This document shows, one piece after another, positions 1-6,911 of a stretch of 64,000 nt of DNA. A program made the translations under genes and the position numbers. The notes below the pieces were generated by a model. That model saw only the letters and a program-made list of their open reading frames with translations, did not search any database and had not been told where the DNA came from. Position 1 is the stretch's first letter. Each line of letters begins with the position of its first letter. Source of the stretch: Nitrincola tibetensis (GTDB taxonomy: Bacteria; Pseudomonadota; Gammaproteobacteria; Pseudomonadales; Balneatricaceae). The stretch lies in NCBI RefSeq assembly GCF_003284585.1, contig NZ_QKRX01000014.1, forward strand, positions 1-64,000. The letters are read 5' to 3'.

Positions 1-178
1 CATACAGGTCAGGATAAGGCCATACTGGCGAAGCGCAAAGAGCGGATTGAAGCAGCGAAAGCGGCCAACCCAGATCGGTGGGGAAACCGCGAAGTACGAA
101 ACTGCACACCAGTGGGACCGATAACACTGAATCCAGAAAAACAGCCGACTAAACAAGTAGAAAAACGAGCCGCTTAAA
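1..178 (+). pseudogene. IS3-family transposase, C-terminal fragment
   Basis: The frame is open from the first base to a TAA at 176-178. It encodes about 58 residues resembling the C-terminal tail of IS3-family OrfB integrases: a charged helix (AKRKERIEAAKAANPDRW) followed by a proline-rich tail with LNPEK. The rest of the gene lies beyond the left edge, so it cannot be told whether this is an intact element or a scrap. The IS91 remnant starts about 35 bp downstream. The family call rests on recognition of the tail only. Confidence 0.6.
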
Positions 179-212
179 ACGGCTAATGGTGACAACTAGC
201 TTGAAAAACGCC

Positions 213-740
213 GCGCATTCGACACTATGGATTCTTATCGAATGCGATTAAGCGCCGATGTATGTTACTGATTCGACGGCAGCTGTGACAGGGGCTGAAG
301 GTTGAGAGTGATCAGGAGGCTCAAGTCGTCAGTTCAACCCCTGCTCACTGTCCATCATGTGGTCATGAGCCAGTGACCTGTTTAGGTGAGTGTTCGATTG
401 AATTGATGACATTACACAACGAAGTGCTTCTGGTGCTGCTGAACAGTAGCTAGTTCTCGCACAGTGGTATTGTCATGCAAAATTATATCAGGTCGGCTCT
501 GAGGGTAGTGTGTTGCCAAACAACAGAAATATGGCTATAAAGGTTCAATAAAGCCACAAAGTCCATAAGCTTCAAGGGATTGAGATCGAGTTACACGACA
601 GTGCTGGTTCGAATGAAAGGCACTAACGCCATGGAACCCCCACCGATCACAAAAAGCAAATTCCCTAGATTAAGTACTGAGCGGCGTTCAACAGGCGGTT
701 ATAGCTGCTGCAGCGCCGCCATAAAACTGATTATTTGTTT
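213..740 (+). mobile_element. IS91-family element, 3'-end fragment (copy 1)
   Basis: This is the 3' part of an IS91-family Y2 transposase gene plus its downstream end, closely matching 1992-2514. The reading frame carries a stop early on, so it is dead. The preserved coding end contains a C-x2-C-G-H-E-P motif and finishes LLNSS-stop near 453. About 290 bp of non-coding 3' sequence follows and ends in a hairpin-forming segment around 690-735. A new cassette-like gene begins at 763. Confidence 0.75.
213..740 (+). repeat. Long direct repeat, copy A
   Basis: Roughly 520 bp are repeated in the same orientation at 1992-2514 with scattered substitutions and small indels. The repeat is the 3' end of the IS91-family element. 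The two copies bracket the 763-1104 gene and the larger transposase remnant, so recombination between them would delete that segment. Confidence 0.85.
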
Positions 741-752
741 TGTTTGTTATGA
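686..752 (+). other. Degenerate attC-like site 1
   Basis: An RYYYAAC-type box (GTTCAAC, about 686-692) is followed by an imperfect hairpin and a GTTRRRY-like box (GTTATGA, 746-752). The next gene starts 11 bp later, the usual spacing of an integron cassette. The central stem is poorer than in the homologous copy at 2465-2522. The hairpin could instead be the IS91 terminal (terIS) structure, so confidence is low. Confidence 0.35.
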
Positions 753-762
753 GAATTGAGTT

Positions 763-1104
763 ATGAGCAAGATCAAGAGTCCTCAGGAGAAAAAAGAACT
801 CAGCTATTCAAGGGATCGCCGAAATTGCTACGGTGAGAGCGATAAAGGAAGCAGGAAGACTATTAAAAAGAAAAAACGGTCCAGCGAGCATGCTCAGAGG
901 TCTAAATTGCAGAAATTGAAATCACTAGGTGGATCTGCCATCAACGAAGATTTGGCTATAGTGGCGGAGAGTGAATTCATAAATTCCACCAAATCCTCTA
1001 GACTTCGGGGTTTCAGGAAGTATCCTGACCAGTCACTAAAGGATCACGTCAATGTTCAGGCTACAAAGCGGATTATTCGGCATGGCCGTAAGAAAAACTC
1101 ATAA
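763..1104 (+). CDS. Small basic hypothetical protein, probable integron cassette gene
   Basis: A 113-residue, strongly basic protein rich in Lys, Arg and Ser, with no signal peptide or membrane segment. I recognise no enzymatic motif. It begins just after an attC-like core box (746-752) and its stop codon overlaps the left box of a well-formed attC-like site (1099-1154), exactly how a cassette gene sits. The composition would suit a nucleic-acid-binding or small structural protein, but that is a guess. The start at 763 lacks a strong ribosome binding site, which is common for cassette genes. Confidence 0.5.
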   Translation: MSKIKSPQEKKELSYSRDRRNCYGESDKGSRKTIKKKKRSSEHAQRSKLQKLKSLGGSAINEDLAIVAESEFINSTKSSRLRGFRKYPDQSLKDHVNVQATKRIIRHGRKKNS

Positions 1105-1154
1105 CAAGATTGTAAACCGCTCCGCATTTCAGTCCGGTTACAACGGCGTTGAAC
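1099..1154 (+). other. attC-like recombination site 2
   Basis: Left box TCATAAC (1099-1105) and right box GTTGAAC (1148-1154), the latter fitting GTTRRRY. Between them TTGTAAACCG and CGGTTACAA pair as inverted repeats with one unpaired A in the left arm. An imperfect stem with a protruding base is the structural hallmark of integron attC sites. Length is 56 bp. It follows the 763-1104 gene directly. Confidence 0.6.
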
Positions 1155-1221
1155 TAAGCCGCTTCGCGGAGCTTGGCTGCATCCCGTAGTTTTCTGTCCA
1201 CACTCAAGTCTCCTTTAATCA

Positions 1222-2232
1222 TTAGGAGGTTTAAGCCATATCACCACTTCGTCAACACGTCATCGACAAGATGGCTCTCCAAGGTTTCACCAAAAGTACT
1301 TGTCGAGTGTATTTATACCAGCTCACGGAGTTGGCTAGAAAATTTTATCGCTCAACTGATGAGCTTACGGAACGCTATCGGCCAGTAGATGTGTTGTTCT
1401 ATGGTCTAGATAAGCATCTTACCTATGATCCCAAATACTTAAGTCATGTTGGAAGACGCTTCATGTGATGGGGCAGCGCAAACTGCATGGGCAACTTGGA
1501 ATGACGGCCGTTCTTCATAAATGGGGACAGAAACTAACGCGCCATGTGCATTTGCACTGTTTAATACCTGCAGGTGTCATTACGTCCTCACAGTCATGGA
1601 TAGATCGAAACAAAGGATACTTATTGCCAGTAAAAGCGCTCTCTAAACGGTTTAGAGGGTTGCTGGTGAGCGCACTTCGAGAGACGAAAGTGAATGGCGG
1701 TTTCTCATCGATTTGCACTGACGATTTTGATCGAGTGTTGAGGCAACTGATGAACAAGCCTTGGTGCGTTTATAGCAAGGCTGCGATTCAGTATCGAGAA
1801 ACCTTGGTGAATTATCTTGCACGTTATAGCCATCGCATAGGCTTGAGTAATCATCGATTACTGGAGAGCCCACCGAATCGGGTGACGCTTGCGTATCATG
1901 ATTATCGTGCTGCTAGAAACGGCAAGTTACACCTAACGCCAGAGGAGTTGGTTCGGCGCTTTTTACTGCATGTTTTACCGAAAGGGTTCATGCGCATTCG
2001 ACTCTATGGATTCTTATCGAATGCAATTAAGCGACGATGTTTGTTACTGATTCGAGAGCAACTGGGGCAGGAGCTAAAGGTTGAGAGTGATCAGGTAGAG
2101 CAAGTAGTCAGTTCAAGCCATGCCCATTGTCCATCATGTGGTCATGAGCCAGTGACCTGTTTAGGTGAGTATTCGAGTGAATCGATGACATTGCACAACG
2201 AAGCCTCTCTGGCGTTGTTGAACAGTAGTTAG
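1222..2232 (+). pseudogene. Tyrosine recombinase fragment fused to IS91-family Y2 transposase remnant
   Basis: From about 1235 the sequence encodes an N-terminal, core-binding-like segment of a tyrosine recombinase (LRQHVIDKMALQGFTKSTC and following). Such a gene often accompanies IS91-type transposases. It runs without a break into an internal part of a Y2 (HUH) transposase, then a frame break near 1465. The remaining 255 residues include the metal-binding HUH motif (HVHLHCLIPAG, about 1546-1578), the conserved ARYSHRIG segment and the C-x2-C-G-H C-terminus. The N-terminal zinc finger region is missing and the catalytic tyrosine region cannot be confirmed. The element looks like a deletion derivative and is probably inactive. 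Confidence 0.75.
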
Positions 2233-2514
2233 TTCACGCACAGTGGCATTATCATGGAAAATTTTATCAGGTCGGCCCTGAGGGTTCTGTGTTGCCAAAC
2301 AACAGAAATATGGCTATAAATGTTCATTAAAGCCACAAAGTAAATAAGCTTTAAGGGATTGAGATCGAGTTAAGCGACAGTGCTGGTTCGAATGAAAGGC
2401 ACTAACGCCATGGAACCCCCACCGATCATAAAAAGCAAATTCCCTAGATTAAGTGCTGAGCGGCGTTCAACAGTCGGTTATAGCTGCGGTAGCGCCGCTG
2501 TATAACCGCTTATT
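1992..2514 (+). repeat. Long direct repeat, copy B
   Basis: Second copy of the IS91-family 3' end, matching 213-740. Here the coding part stays open to LLNSS-stop at 2232. The non-coding tail ends in a good hairpin (CGGTTATA at about 2475-2482 pairing with TATAACCG at 2501-2508), immediately before the TIR gene. Confidence 0.85.
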
Positions 2515-2522
2515 TGTTAGAT
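2465..2522 (+). other. attC-like site 3 at the end of the IS91 remnant
   Basis: Left box GTTCAAC (2465-2471) fits RYYYAAC and right box GTTAGAT (2516-2522) fits GTTRRRY exactly. Between them are the inverted repeats CGGTTATA/TATAACCG and an inner GCGG/CCGC pair. The TIR gene starts 22 bp after the right box. The hairpin might be the terIS end of the IS91 element rather than an attC. The exact GTTRRRY box and the cassette-like spacing favour attC. Confidence 0.5.
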
Positions 2523-2544
2523 TTTTTCAGGAGAGCAAACTCTT

Positions 2545-3411
2545 ATGTACAACCTTTTGGTGACAGCGCACGACGGCGCCTGGGATTTGCCAGCTTATGA
2601 GTTTACTAGAGACCGTTTTCTTGAGCACACTAACGATAAAGAGAGAACGCTTTTTAAGTCTCTTACCGCTGAACACATTGAGCTCTTGAAGTCATTTCCT
2701 TGCTTGTTTGCGTACGAAGGAAAGAGCGAGCCGGTTAGAGTTGGCTACATTCGCTCCCTCAAGGAACGGAGCCGCTCCATTATGATCGAATACGAGTTTG
2801 AGCGGGACATTCACCCAATTCCATTCTCTGAGATATCACCAATTGGCAGACTTCTTGATATCGGCGAGTGGGAAATGAACAGAACCCACTGGGCTGTAAA
2901 GGATGAGGACCTATTCAGCCGTCTATATGCAGCAGGATTGATTGATCAGAAGTTCATTAATCCAGTTGGACGTACTGGCAAGCTGGAAGAGCTTAGGTTT
3001 AAGGTCGCATTCTCATTCCCCGGCGAAGTTCGTGAATGCGTTCTGTCCATAGTTAATCGGTTGAAAAGCTCTTTACCCACGGGTTCTATTTTCTACGATG
3101 ACGATTTTACAGCACAGCTAGCGCGCCCAAATCTGGACAGCTTACTGCAAACCGTATACCTCAAAAACTCTGACTTAATCGTCGTATTCTTATCGGGCGA
3201 TTACGAAAGGAAAATGTGGTGTGGTATCGAATGGCGGGCAATCAGAGGAATCATCAATAATAAAAGCGATCATGCCATCATGTTCGTTAGGTCTGATGAT
3301 GCAGAAATACCCGGGATATTCGAACATGATGGTTACATTGATCTGAACAGGTTCAACCCGGAGCAAGTTGCTGATTTCATATTGGTTCGGGTACGTCTGA
3401 ATGAGCAGTAA
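2545..3411 (+). CDS. TIR-domain protein, candidate anti-phage NAD-cleaving sensor
   Basis: A 288-residue soluble protein. Residues 1-145 form an N-terminal domain I do not recognise. Residues 151-285 are a TIR domain: it opens FKVAFSFPGE, has the hydrophobic strand LIVVFLSGDY, and the WCGIE motif at 225-229 whose Glu229 corresponds to the catalytic glutamate of NAD-consuming bacterial TIR enzymes. Bacterial TIR domains hydrolyse NAD or make signalling cyclic ADP-ribose variants, often in phage defence. The ribosome site AGGAG lies about 11 bp before the ATG. The gene is framed by attC-like sites at 2465-2522 and 3415-3498, so it is probably a self-contained cassette. The defence role is inferred from the family and from the adjacent second TIR gene. 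Confidence 0.75.
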   Translation: MYNLLVTAHDGAWDLPAYEFTRDRFLEHTNDKERTLFKSLTAEHIELLKSFPCLFAYEGKSEPVRVGYIRSLKERSRSIMIEYEFERDIHPIPFSEISPIGRLLDIGEWEMNRTHWAVKDEDLFSRLYAAGLIDQKFINPVGRTGKLEELRFKVAFSFPGEVRECVLSIVNRLKSSLPTGSIFYDDDFTAQLARPNLDSLLQTVYLKNSDLIVVFLSGDYERKMWCGIEWRAIRGIINNKSDHAIMFVRSDDAEIPGIFEHDGYIDLNRFNPEQVADFILVRVRLNEQ

Positions 3412-3414
3412 TAA

Positions 3415-3498
3415 ATCTAACCAGTGCAGGCACGGTGACGTCCTTTACATTGCGCCTTCGGCTCCATTCCAAGGGCGCACGTGCTGCAAGCGTTATGC
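3415..3498 (+). other. attC-like recombination site 4
   Basis: Left box ATCTAAC (3415-3421) fits RYYYAAC exactly; right box GTTATGC (3492-3498) fits GTTRRRY with one mismatch. The arms TGCAGGCACG (3425-3434) and CGTGCTGCA (3480-3488) pair with one unpaired base, and an inner GCGCC/GGGCGC stem closes the loop. Size (84 bp), structure and position between two cassette-like genes all fit an integron attC. Confidence 0.7.
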
Positions 3499-3513
3499 CT
3501 AAAGGAGAAATCA

Positions 3514-4125
3514 GTGGCACTTTTTACAGAGAGTGAAGTCCGCGCTAGAGCAAGGCAAGCAGTAAGTGCTGACCAAACCATAAGAAAATCTTATTACGCG
3601 CGCGACGCAAAACAAATCATTACAGAATCAATGGAGTCATACTCAGAAACAAAAACATATGACATTTTCCTTTCTCACAGCATAAAAGATGCCGAGATCA
3701 TACTTGGAATTAAGGGCATATGTGAGGATTTAGGTTATACCGTTTATGTGGACTGGATAGATGATCGGCAACTTGATCGCTCAAAAGTGACGCCTATTAC
3801 AGCCGACACCTTACGAAATAGAATGAAAAGCTCAAAATCTTTATTTTATGTAACTACGGAGAACTCAGAAAACTCAAAATGGATGCCATGGGAGTGTGGC
3901 TTTTTTGACGGCCTGAAGGAAAAGGTATCCATTGTTCCTGTCAAAGCCACTTCAACAAGTACCTACAATGGCCAAGAATACCTTGGGTTATACCCATATT
4001 GCGTAAAAGAAAAGAGCAATACGGGAAAGGATGTGCTCTGGATCCATAAAGACAGGGATACATATACATCTTACGGCCACTGGGTATCGCGGAAAAACTC
4101 CGAAATAGAGTGGAAAAAATCATGA
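3514..4125 (+). CDS. TIR-domain protein (ThsB-like), candidate signal-producing defence enzyme
   Basis: A 203-residue cytosolic protein from a GTG start at 3514, preceded by AAAGGAG. The start lies just after the attC right box (3492-3498), so a longer reading from 3481 is not credible. Residues 1-45 are a charged helical leader and the rest is a TIR domain: YDIFLSHS at 49-56, the YVDWIDD segment, and WMPWE with Glu127 as the likely catalytic glutamate. It resembles stand-alone TIR proteins such as Thoeris ThsB, which make a cyclic ADP-ribose-type signal on infection. Its stop overlaps the next start as ATGA, so it is translationally coupled to a small membrane protein, the expected position of an effector. 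Confidence 0.75.
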   Translation: MALFTESEVRARARQAVSADQTIRKSYYARDAKQIITESMESYSETKTYDIFLSHSIKDAEIILGIKGICEDLGYTVYVDWIDDRQLDRSKVTPITADTLRNRMKSSKSLFYVTTENSENSKWMPWECGFFDGLKEKVSIVPVKATSTSTYNGQEYLGLYPYCVKEKSNTGKDVLWIHKDRDTYTSYGHWVSRKNSEIEWKKS

Positions 4126-4526
4126 ATATTGAGGAAAAAATTGCCCACCTTGGCTTTATACAAAATGTTATTTCTAGAATGGGCGGCAACTCTTTCTTGC
4201 TAAAGGGTTGGAGCATAACCCTTGTTGCTGCAATATTTGTCTTATCCTCAAAGGATGCAGATAGTAGGTTTTTAATTATCGCCTACTTTCCCGTCATTGT
4301 GTTTTGGGCCCTTGACGCATACTTTCTTCGCCAAGAAAAACTTTATCGAGAACTATATAGTGAAGTTGCAAATGATAAATCAAAGAACAGAAATTTCTGT
4401 ATGAACACCATTGCTTTTGAGGAAAAGGTTGAATCAATTATTTCAGTCGCACTATCCAAGACATTATTACTGTTTCATGGAACAGTAATATCAATAATTT
4501 TGTTCGCCATGTTTTTTCTAACGTAA
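4122..4526 (+). CDS. Small membrane protein coupled to the TIR gene, candidate effector
   Basis: A 134-residue protein starting at ATG 4122 in an ATGA overlap with the upstream TIR gene. It has a short amphipathic N-terminus, hydrophobic segments at about 25-42, 50-69 and 112-133, and a charged helix (70-110) between the second and third. The topology is reminiscent of small SLATT-type membrane effectors of nucleotide-signalling defence systems, but I cannot assign it to that family. Coupling with a TIR enzyme suggests it opens or damages the membrane when a TIR-made signal appears. That role is inference. It sits in the same cassette as the TIR gene, and an attC-like site follows its stop codon within 4 bp. 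Confidence 0.65.
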   Translation: MNIEEKIAHLGFIQNVISRMGGNSFLLKGWSITLVAAIFVLSSKDADSRFLIIAYFPVIVFWALDAYFLRQEKLYRELYSEVANDKSKNRNFCMNTIAFEEKVESIISVALSKTLLLFHGTVISIILFAMFFLT

Positions 4527-4529
4527 TCG

Positions 4530-4606
4530 GCATAACAACTGGTTCAAATCGTTCGCTGGGCTCACTGGGACGGGCTAAAGCCCGCCCCTTAACCAAACGT
4601 TCAGGC
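4530..4606 (+). other. attC-like recombination site 5
   Basis: Left box GCATAAC (4530-4536). Arms TGGTTCAA (4540-4547) and TTAACCA (4589-4595) pair with one unpaired C. An inner hairpin GACGGGC/GCCCGCC follows, and the right box region GTTCAGGC starts at 4599. The right box departs from GTTRRRY by an inserted or changed base. It marks the apparent right end of the cassette array. Confidence 0.6.
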
Positions 4607-4936
4607 TGTAGAAAAACCTATCCATCTATGCTTTGATAAGTAAGCGCCGCGATCTGAATCATCTATTAGCGCTTCAATTGCATCCTGCTGAAAACTGTCG
4701 AGTTCACAATCTGCTCGTAAATAAAAGTGATGTTCGCTGAACAAAGCCATACCGAAGCCTTCACGCTGAGCAGATATAAACTCACCAAAATCAAGGGTAA
4801 AAGCTGCGGGTAGCGGTAAGGCCTCAGGCATATGCTGGTAGGCGTGGGTGATCACCATACCGCTGCCTTTGGCACGGGTGACTATTTCATTAGTATAGAA
4901 GTTACGAAACTGGGTTACCGACGCGGCAAATACACG
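4601..4936 (-). pseudogene. DUF3365-like periplasmic sensor domain fragment
   Basis: The frame is open from about 4936 to a stop at 4601, without a convincing start and with an in-frame stop just upstream. It encodes about 111 residues including QFRNFYTNEIVTRAKGSG, HAYQH and LPLPAAFTLDFGEF, the pattern of DUF3365/Tll0287-like heme-sensor domains seen at the N-termini of histidine kinases and cyclases. The signal peptide and any output domain are missing. Its stop codon overlaps the right box of attC-like site 5, so the cassette end abuts or truncated it. Confidence 0.5.
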
Positions 4937-4968
4937 TCATCTTCCACTGCATCCGCGCTCGTGGAGGC

Positions 4969-5118
4969 CATTCCCGTATAAGCCGTGATCCTAAACGACT
5001 GCCCGACTACCTGGGGCACATCCTTGAAGCCATCGAGAGCATTCACTCCTATGTGGAATCGTCTGGAAGACGATTCAGGGCAACTTGCCTTACCTGTTCG
5101 CAGGTTTCTGCCACTTGA
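4969..5118 (+). pseudogene. HepT-like (DUF86) toxin fragment
   Basis: A short open stretch translates to RDPKRLPDYLGHILEAIE followed by SIHSYVES, a close match to the N-terminus of HepT/DUF86 ribonuclease toxins that pair with MntA nucleotidyltransferases. After about 26 residues the similarity ends, the frame closes at 5116-5118, and no catalytic RX4-6H motif remains. I see no partner antitoxin next to it. It is a decayed remnant. Confidence 0.5.
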
Positions 5119-5229
5119 TTAGCCTTTAGATCAAGGCCCTAAATTGATAACAAGGGATTTGGTAGAAGTATGAAGTGGCACTTGAATTAACATGCCACAT
5201 TTGACTACGATTTTATTCATTACGCCTAC
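5119..5229. other. Intergenic spacer, no gene seen
   Basis: A short inverted repeat (GTGGCA/TGCCAC, about 5173-5195) lies downstream of the ATPase gene on the minus strand but lacks a T-run. Nothing else is recognisable. Confidence 0.4.
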
Positions 5230-6429
5230 TTAAGGGATATAAACGTAATCTTCCTTGAGTTTTATTGTATTGTTTTCTGAAAGTCTTAATTTGGCTCTAC
5301 TAAAAGCTTTAGTTTTAGATGAAGATTGAATTCCCGATTTAACCATTTCTATAGTTTTCTTTTTCCATTCCTCAATGTAGGTCATAGGTACTTCTTTACC
5401 CGAAATGGTCTCTGTCTGAATGCAGTGATGCTCTAAACAATATTTCAATTTTTCTAATGCCATTTCATCGGAAATGGAAGCTTTACACTTTTTGGAGATC
5501 GAAGTTTTACAATTTTTGGAGATGGAAGTTTTACAATTCACATCTGCACTCTGAAAATCAGTTCTTCTTAAAACTGCGCTTGTAACTTCTGATCCATCAT
5601 CGTTTTGCCAACCAGAGCTTTTTGGAAACTCTACAGGATCTAGAACAAAATTTAGTGTGTTGCAACGAATAGAGTCTCTGTCTTTGCCATAGGTTACACT
5701 AATTAACCCATTATTTGATTTTTGAATAATTATTTCATGATCAACCCCTGCTTTTAGTGCAGAAGTACCTCTTGCACGATCTCCCTTATGTCCGCAATGA
5801 TGAATTAAAAGTACAGTGGAATTAAAGTAATTTTTTAAAAGCTCGCACTTCACCATGAATTGAGTCATTTGTGAAGAGCTATTTTCTTCCAATCCTAAAG
5901 ATGCGCGAGATAAAGTGTCAATTACTATTAATTCTGGTTTAGTCTGCATTTTTTCAATATCTGCAATTAACTCTTTAAAATCTGTGTTTGCAAATTCAAT
6001 AGCGCGATTAGTTACTAAGAGTTGATAGTCTTTAGGGTTTAGATTCTTAGACTGAAACCATGCTTTTGCACGCATTTCCAAACTAGTCAGCCCTTCGCAT
6101 GCAACATATACAACAGGCCCTTGATTAACAGCATGTGAATGCCAATCAAGACCTGTTGCAATAGATAAGCTCATATCTAACGCCATAAATGATTTTCCAC
6201 TTTCACTAGCTCCTAACATCATAATTAGTTTTTTATGCTGCATTATGTCTCTGATATTCCAAACTACAGTTCTTCTGCTTTGAATTTCTTGACAAATATC
6301 GTAAAGCACTCTATAGTCAGTGTCATTAGCTACTGGCTTAGATAAATCAACTTGATTAGGCTGAAAGTTACTAAGTTTATTGAGTCCCATGATGTTGTTT
6401 TCTTCATTTGTTTTTTTATAGATGCTCAT
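5230..6429 (-). CDS. RepA-like AAA ATPase of an integrative element or phage satellite
   Basis: A 399-residue protein with a Walker A motif GASESGKS at 73-80 and a Walker B-like LIVIDTLSRA near 170, followed by LIHHCGHKG and GTSALKAG. These are typical of RecA-fold RepA/DnaB-like helicase ATPases found in P4-like satellites, integrative mobilizable elements and some plasmids. They help initiate replication of the excised element. The start at 6429 has AAGGAAG just upstream. Residues around 300-325 contain three copies of an eight-residue unit (CKTSISKN and variants) from a 24-bp tandem repeat. An AlpA regulator lies upstream on the same strand. No integrase is preserved nearby, so the element is probably a remnant. 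Confidence 0.75.
   Translation of the reverse strand: MSIYKKTNEENNIMGLNKLSNFQPNQVDLSKPVANDTDYRVLYDICQEIQSRRTVVWNIRDIMQHKKLIMMLGASESGKSFMALDMSLSIATGLDWHSHAVNQGPVVYVACEGLTSLEMRAKAWFQSKNLNPKDYQLLVTNRAIEFANTDFKELIADIEKMQTKPELIVIDTLSRASLGLEENSSSQMTQFMVKCELLKNYFNSTVLLIHHCGHKGDRARGTSALKAGVDHEIIIQKSNNGLISVTYGKDRDSIRCNTLNFVLDPVEFPKSSGWQNDDGSEVTSAVLRRTDFQSADVNCKTSISKNCKTSISKKCKASISDEMALEKLKYCLEHHCIQTETISGKEVPMTYIEEWKKKTIEMVKSGIQSSSKTKAFSRAKLRLSENNTIKLKEDYVYIP
5470..5541 (-). repeat. Three in-frame 24-bp tandem repeats
   Basis: Units at 5470-5493, 5494-5517 and 5518-5541 differ by a few bases and encode three consecutive eight-residue repeats inside the ATPase C-terminal part. The unit length preserves the reading frame, so copy-number change would alter only linker length. 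Confidence 0.8.
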
Positions 6430-6683
6430 AATTCTTCCTTAATATTCTTTTTAAAGAGTAATTTATTAAATTTAGTAATAAAAAGACACATCTGTTCTAT
6501 TAGTATTTTGATAAACTAATTCCCTTAAACAAAATAGACTATCTTCCAGGCAAGATGCATCACCTCTTTCTTAGTCATGTGCCTTTGTGTATTTTTGATG
6601 TTAATTTTTTATATGTGAAATATAGCTTGCTTCCATTAAAAGTTTTTCATTAATTAATCATACGTGTTTCTGAGCAGCGATTT

Positions 6684-6911
6684 TTATGTTGTTCTACTCT
6701 CACTGATACGTTGCTCTATCCACTCATTAATCTCCTCTAAAATCCAGGCAACCCTTGTGCCTTTAGAATTAAGTTTTATTGGCTGAGGAAAACGATTAGC
6801 CGAAATTTCACGATAGATTGTTGACCGAGCCAGCCCAGTCATAGCTTCAACTTGTTTTCGTTTAATAAATTTTGGTGTGAATTGTTCCTTAAGGGAGTCT
6901 TGTAAAAGCAT
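6684..6911 (-). CDS. AlpA-family transcriptional regulator / excisionase
   Basis: A 75-residue MerR-like winged-helix protein. The core KRKQVEAMTGLARSTIYREI is followed by FPQPIKL and VAWILEEINEWI, the classic AlpA layout. AlpA proteins activate integrase genes or act as directionality factors in P4-type satellites and integrative elements. I chose ATG 6911 because GAGGAGG lies about 8 bp upstream; an ATG at 6932 would add seven residues without a good site. It sits about 250 bp upstream of the RepA-like ATPase on the same strand. Together they mark an integrative element remnant. Confidence 0.8.
   Translation of the reverse strand: MLLQDSLKEQFTPKFIKRKQVEAMTGLARSTIYREISANRFPQPIKLNSKGTRVAWILEEINEWIEQRISESRTT

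Noticed and set aside
3481-3513. Longer start for the second TIR gene
   Set aside because: It would begin inside the attC-like site. The GTG at 3514 has a strong AAAGGAG site and fits homologous TIR proteins.
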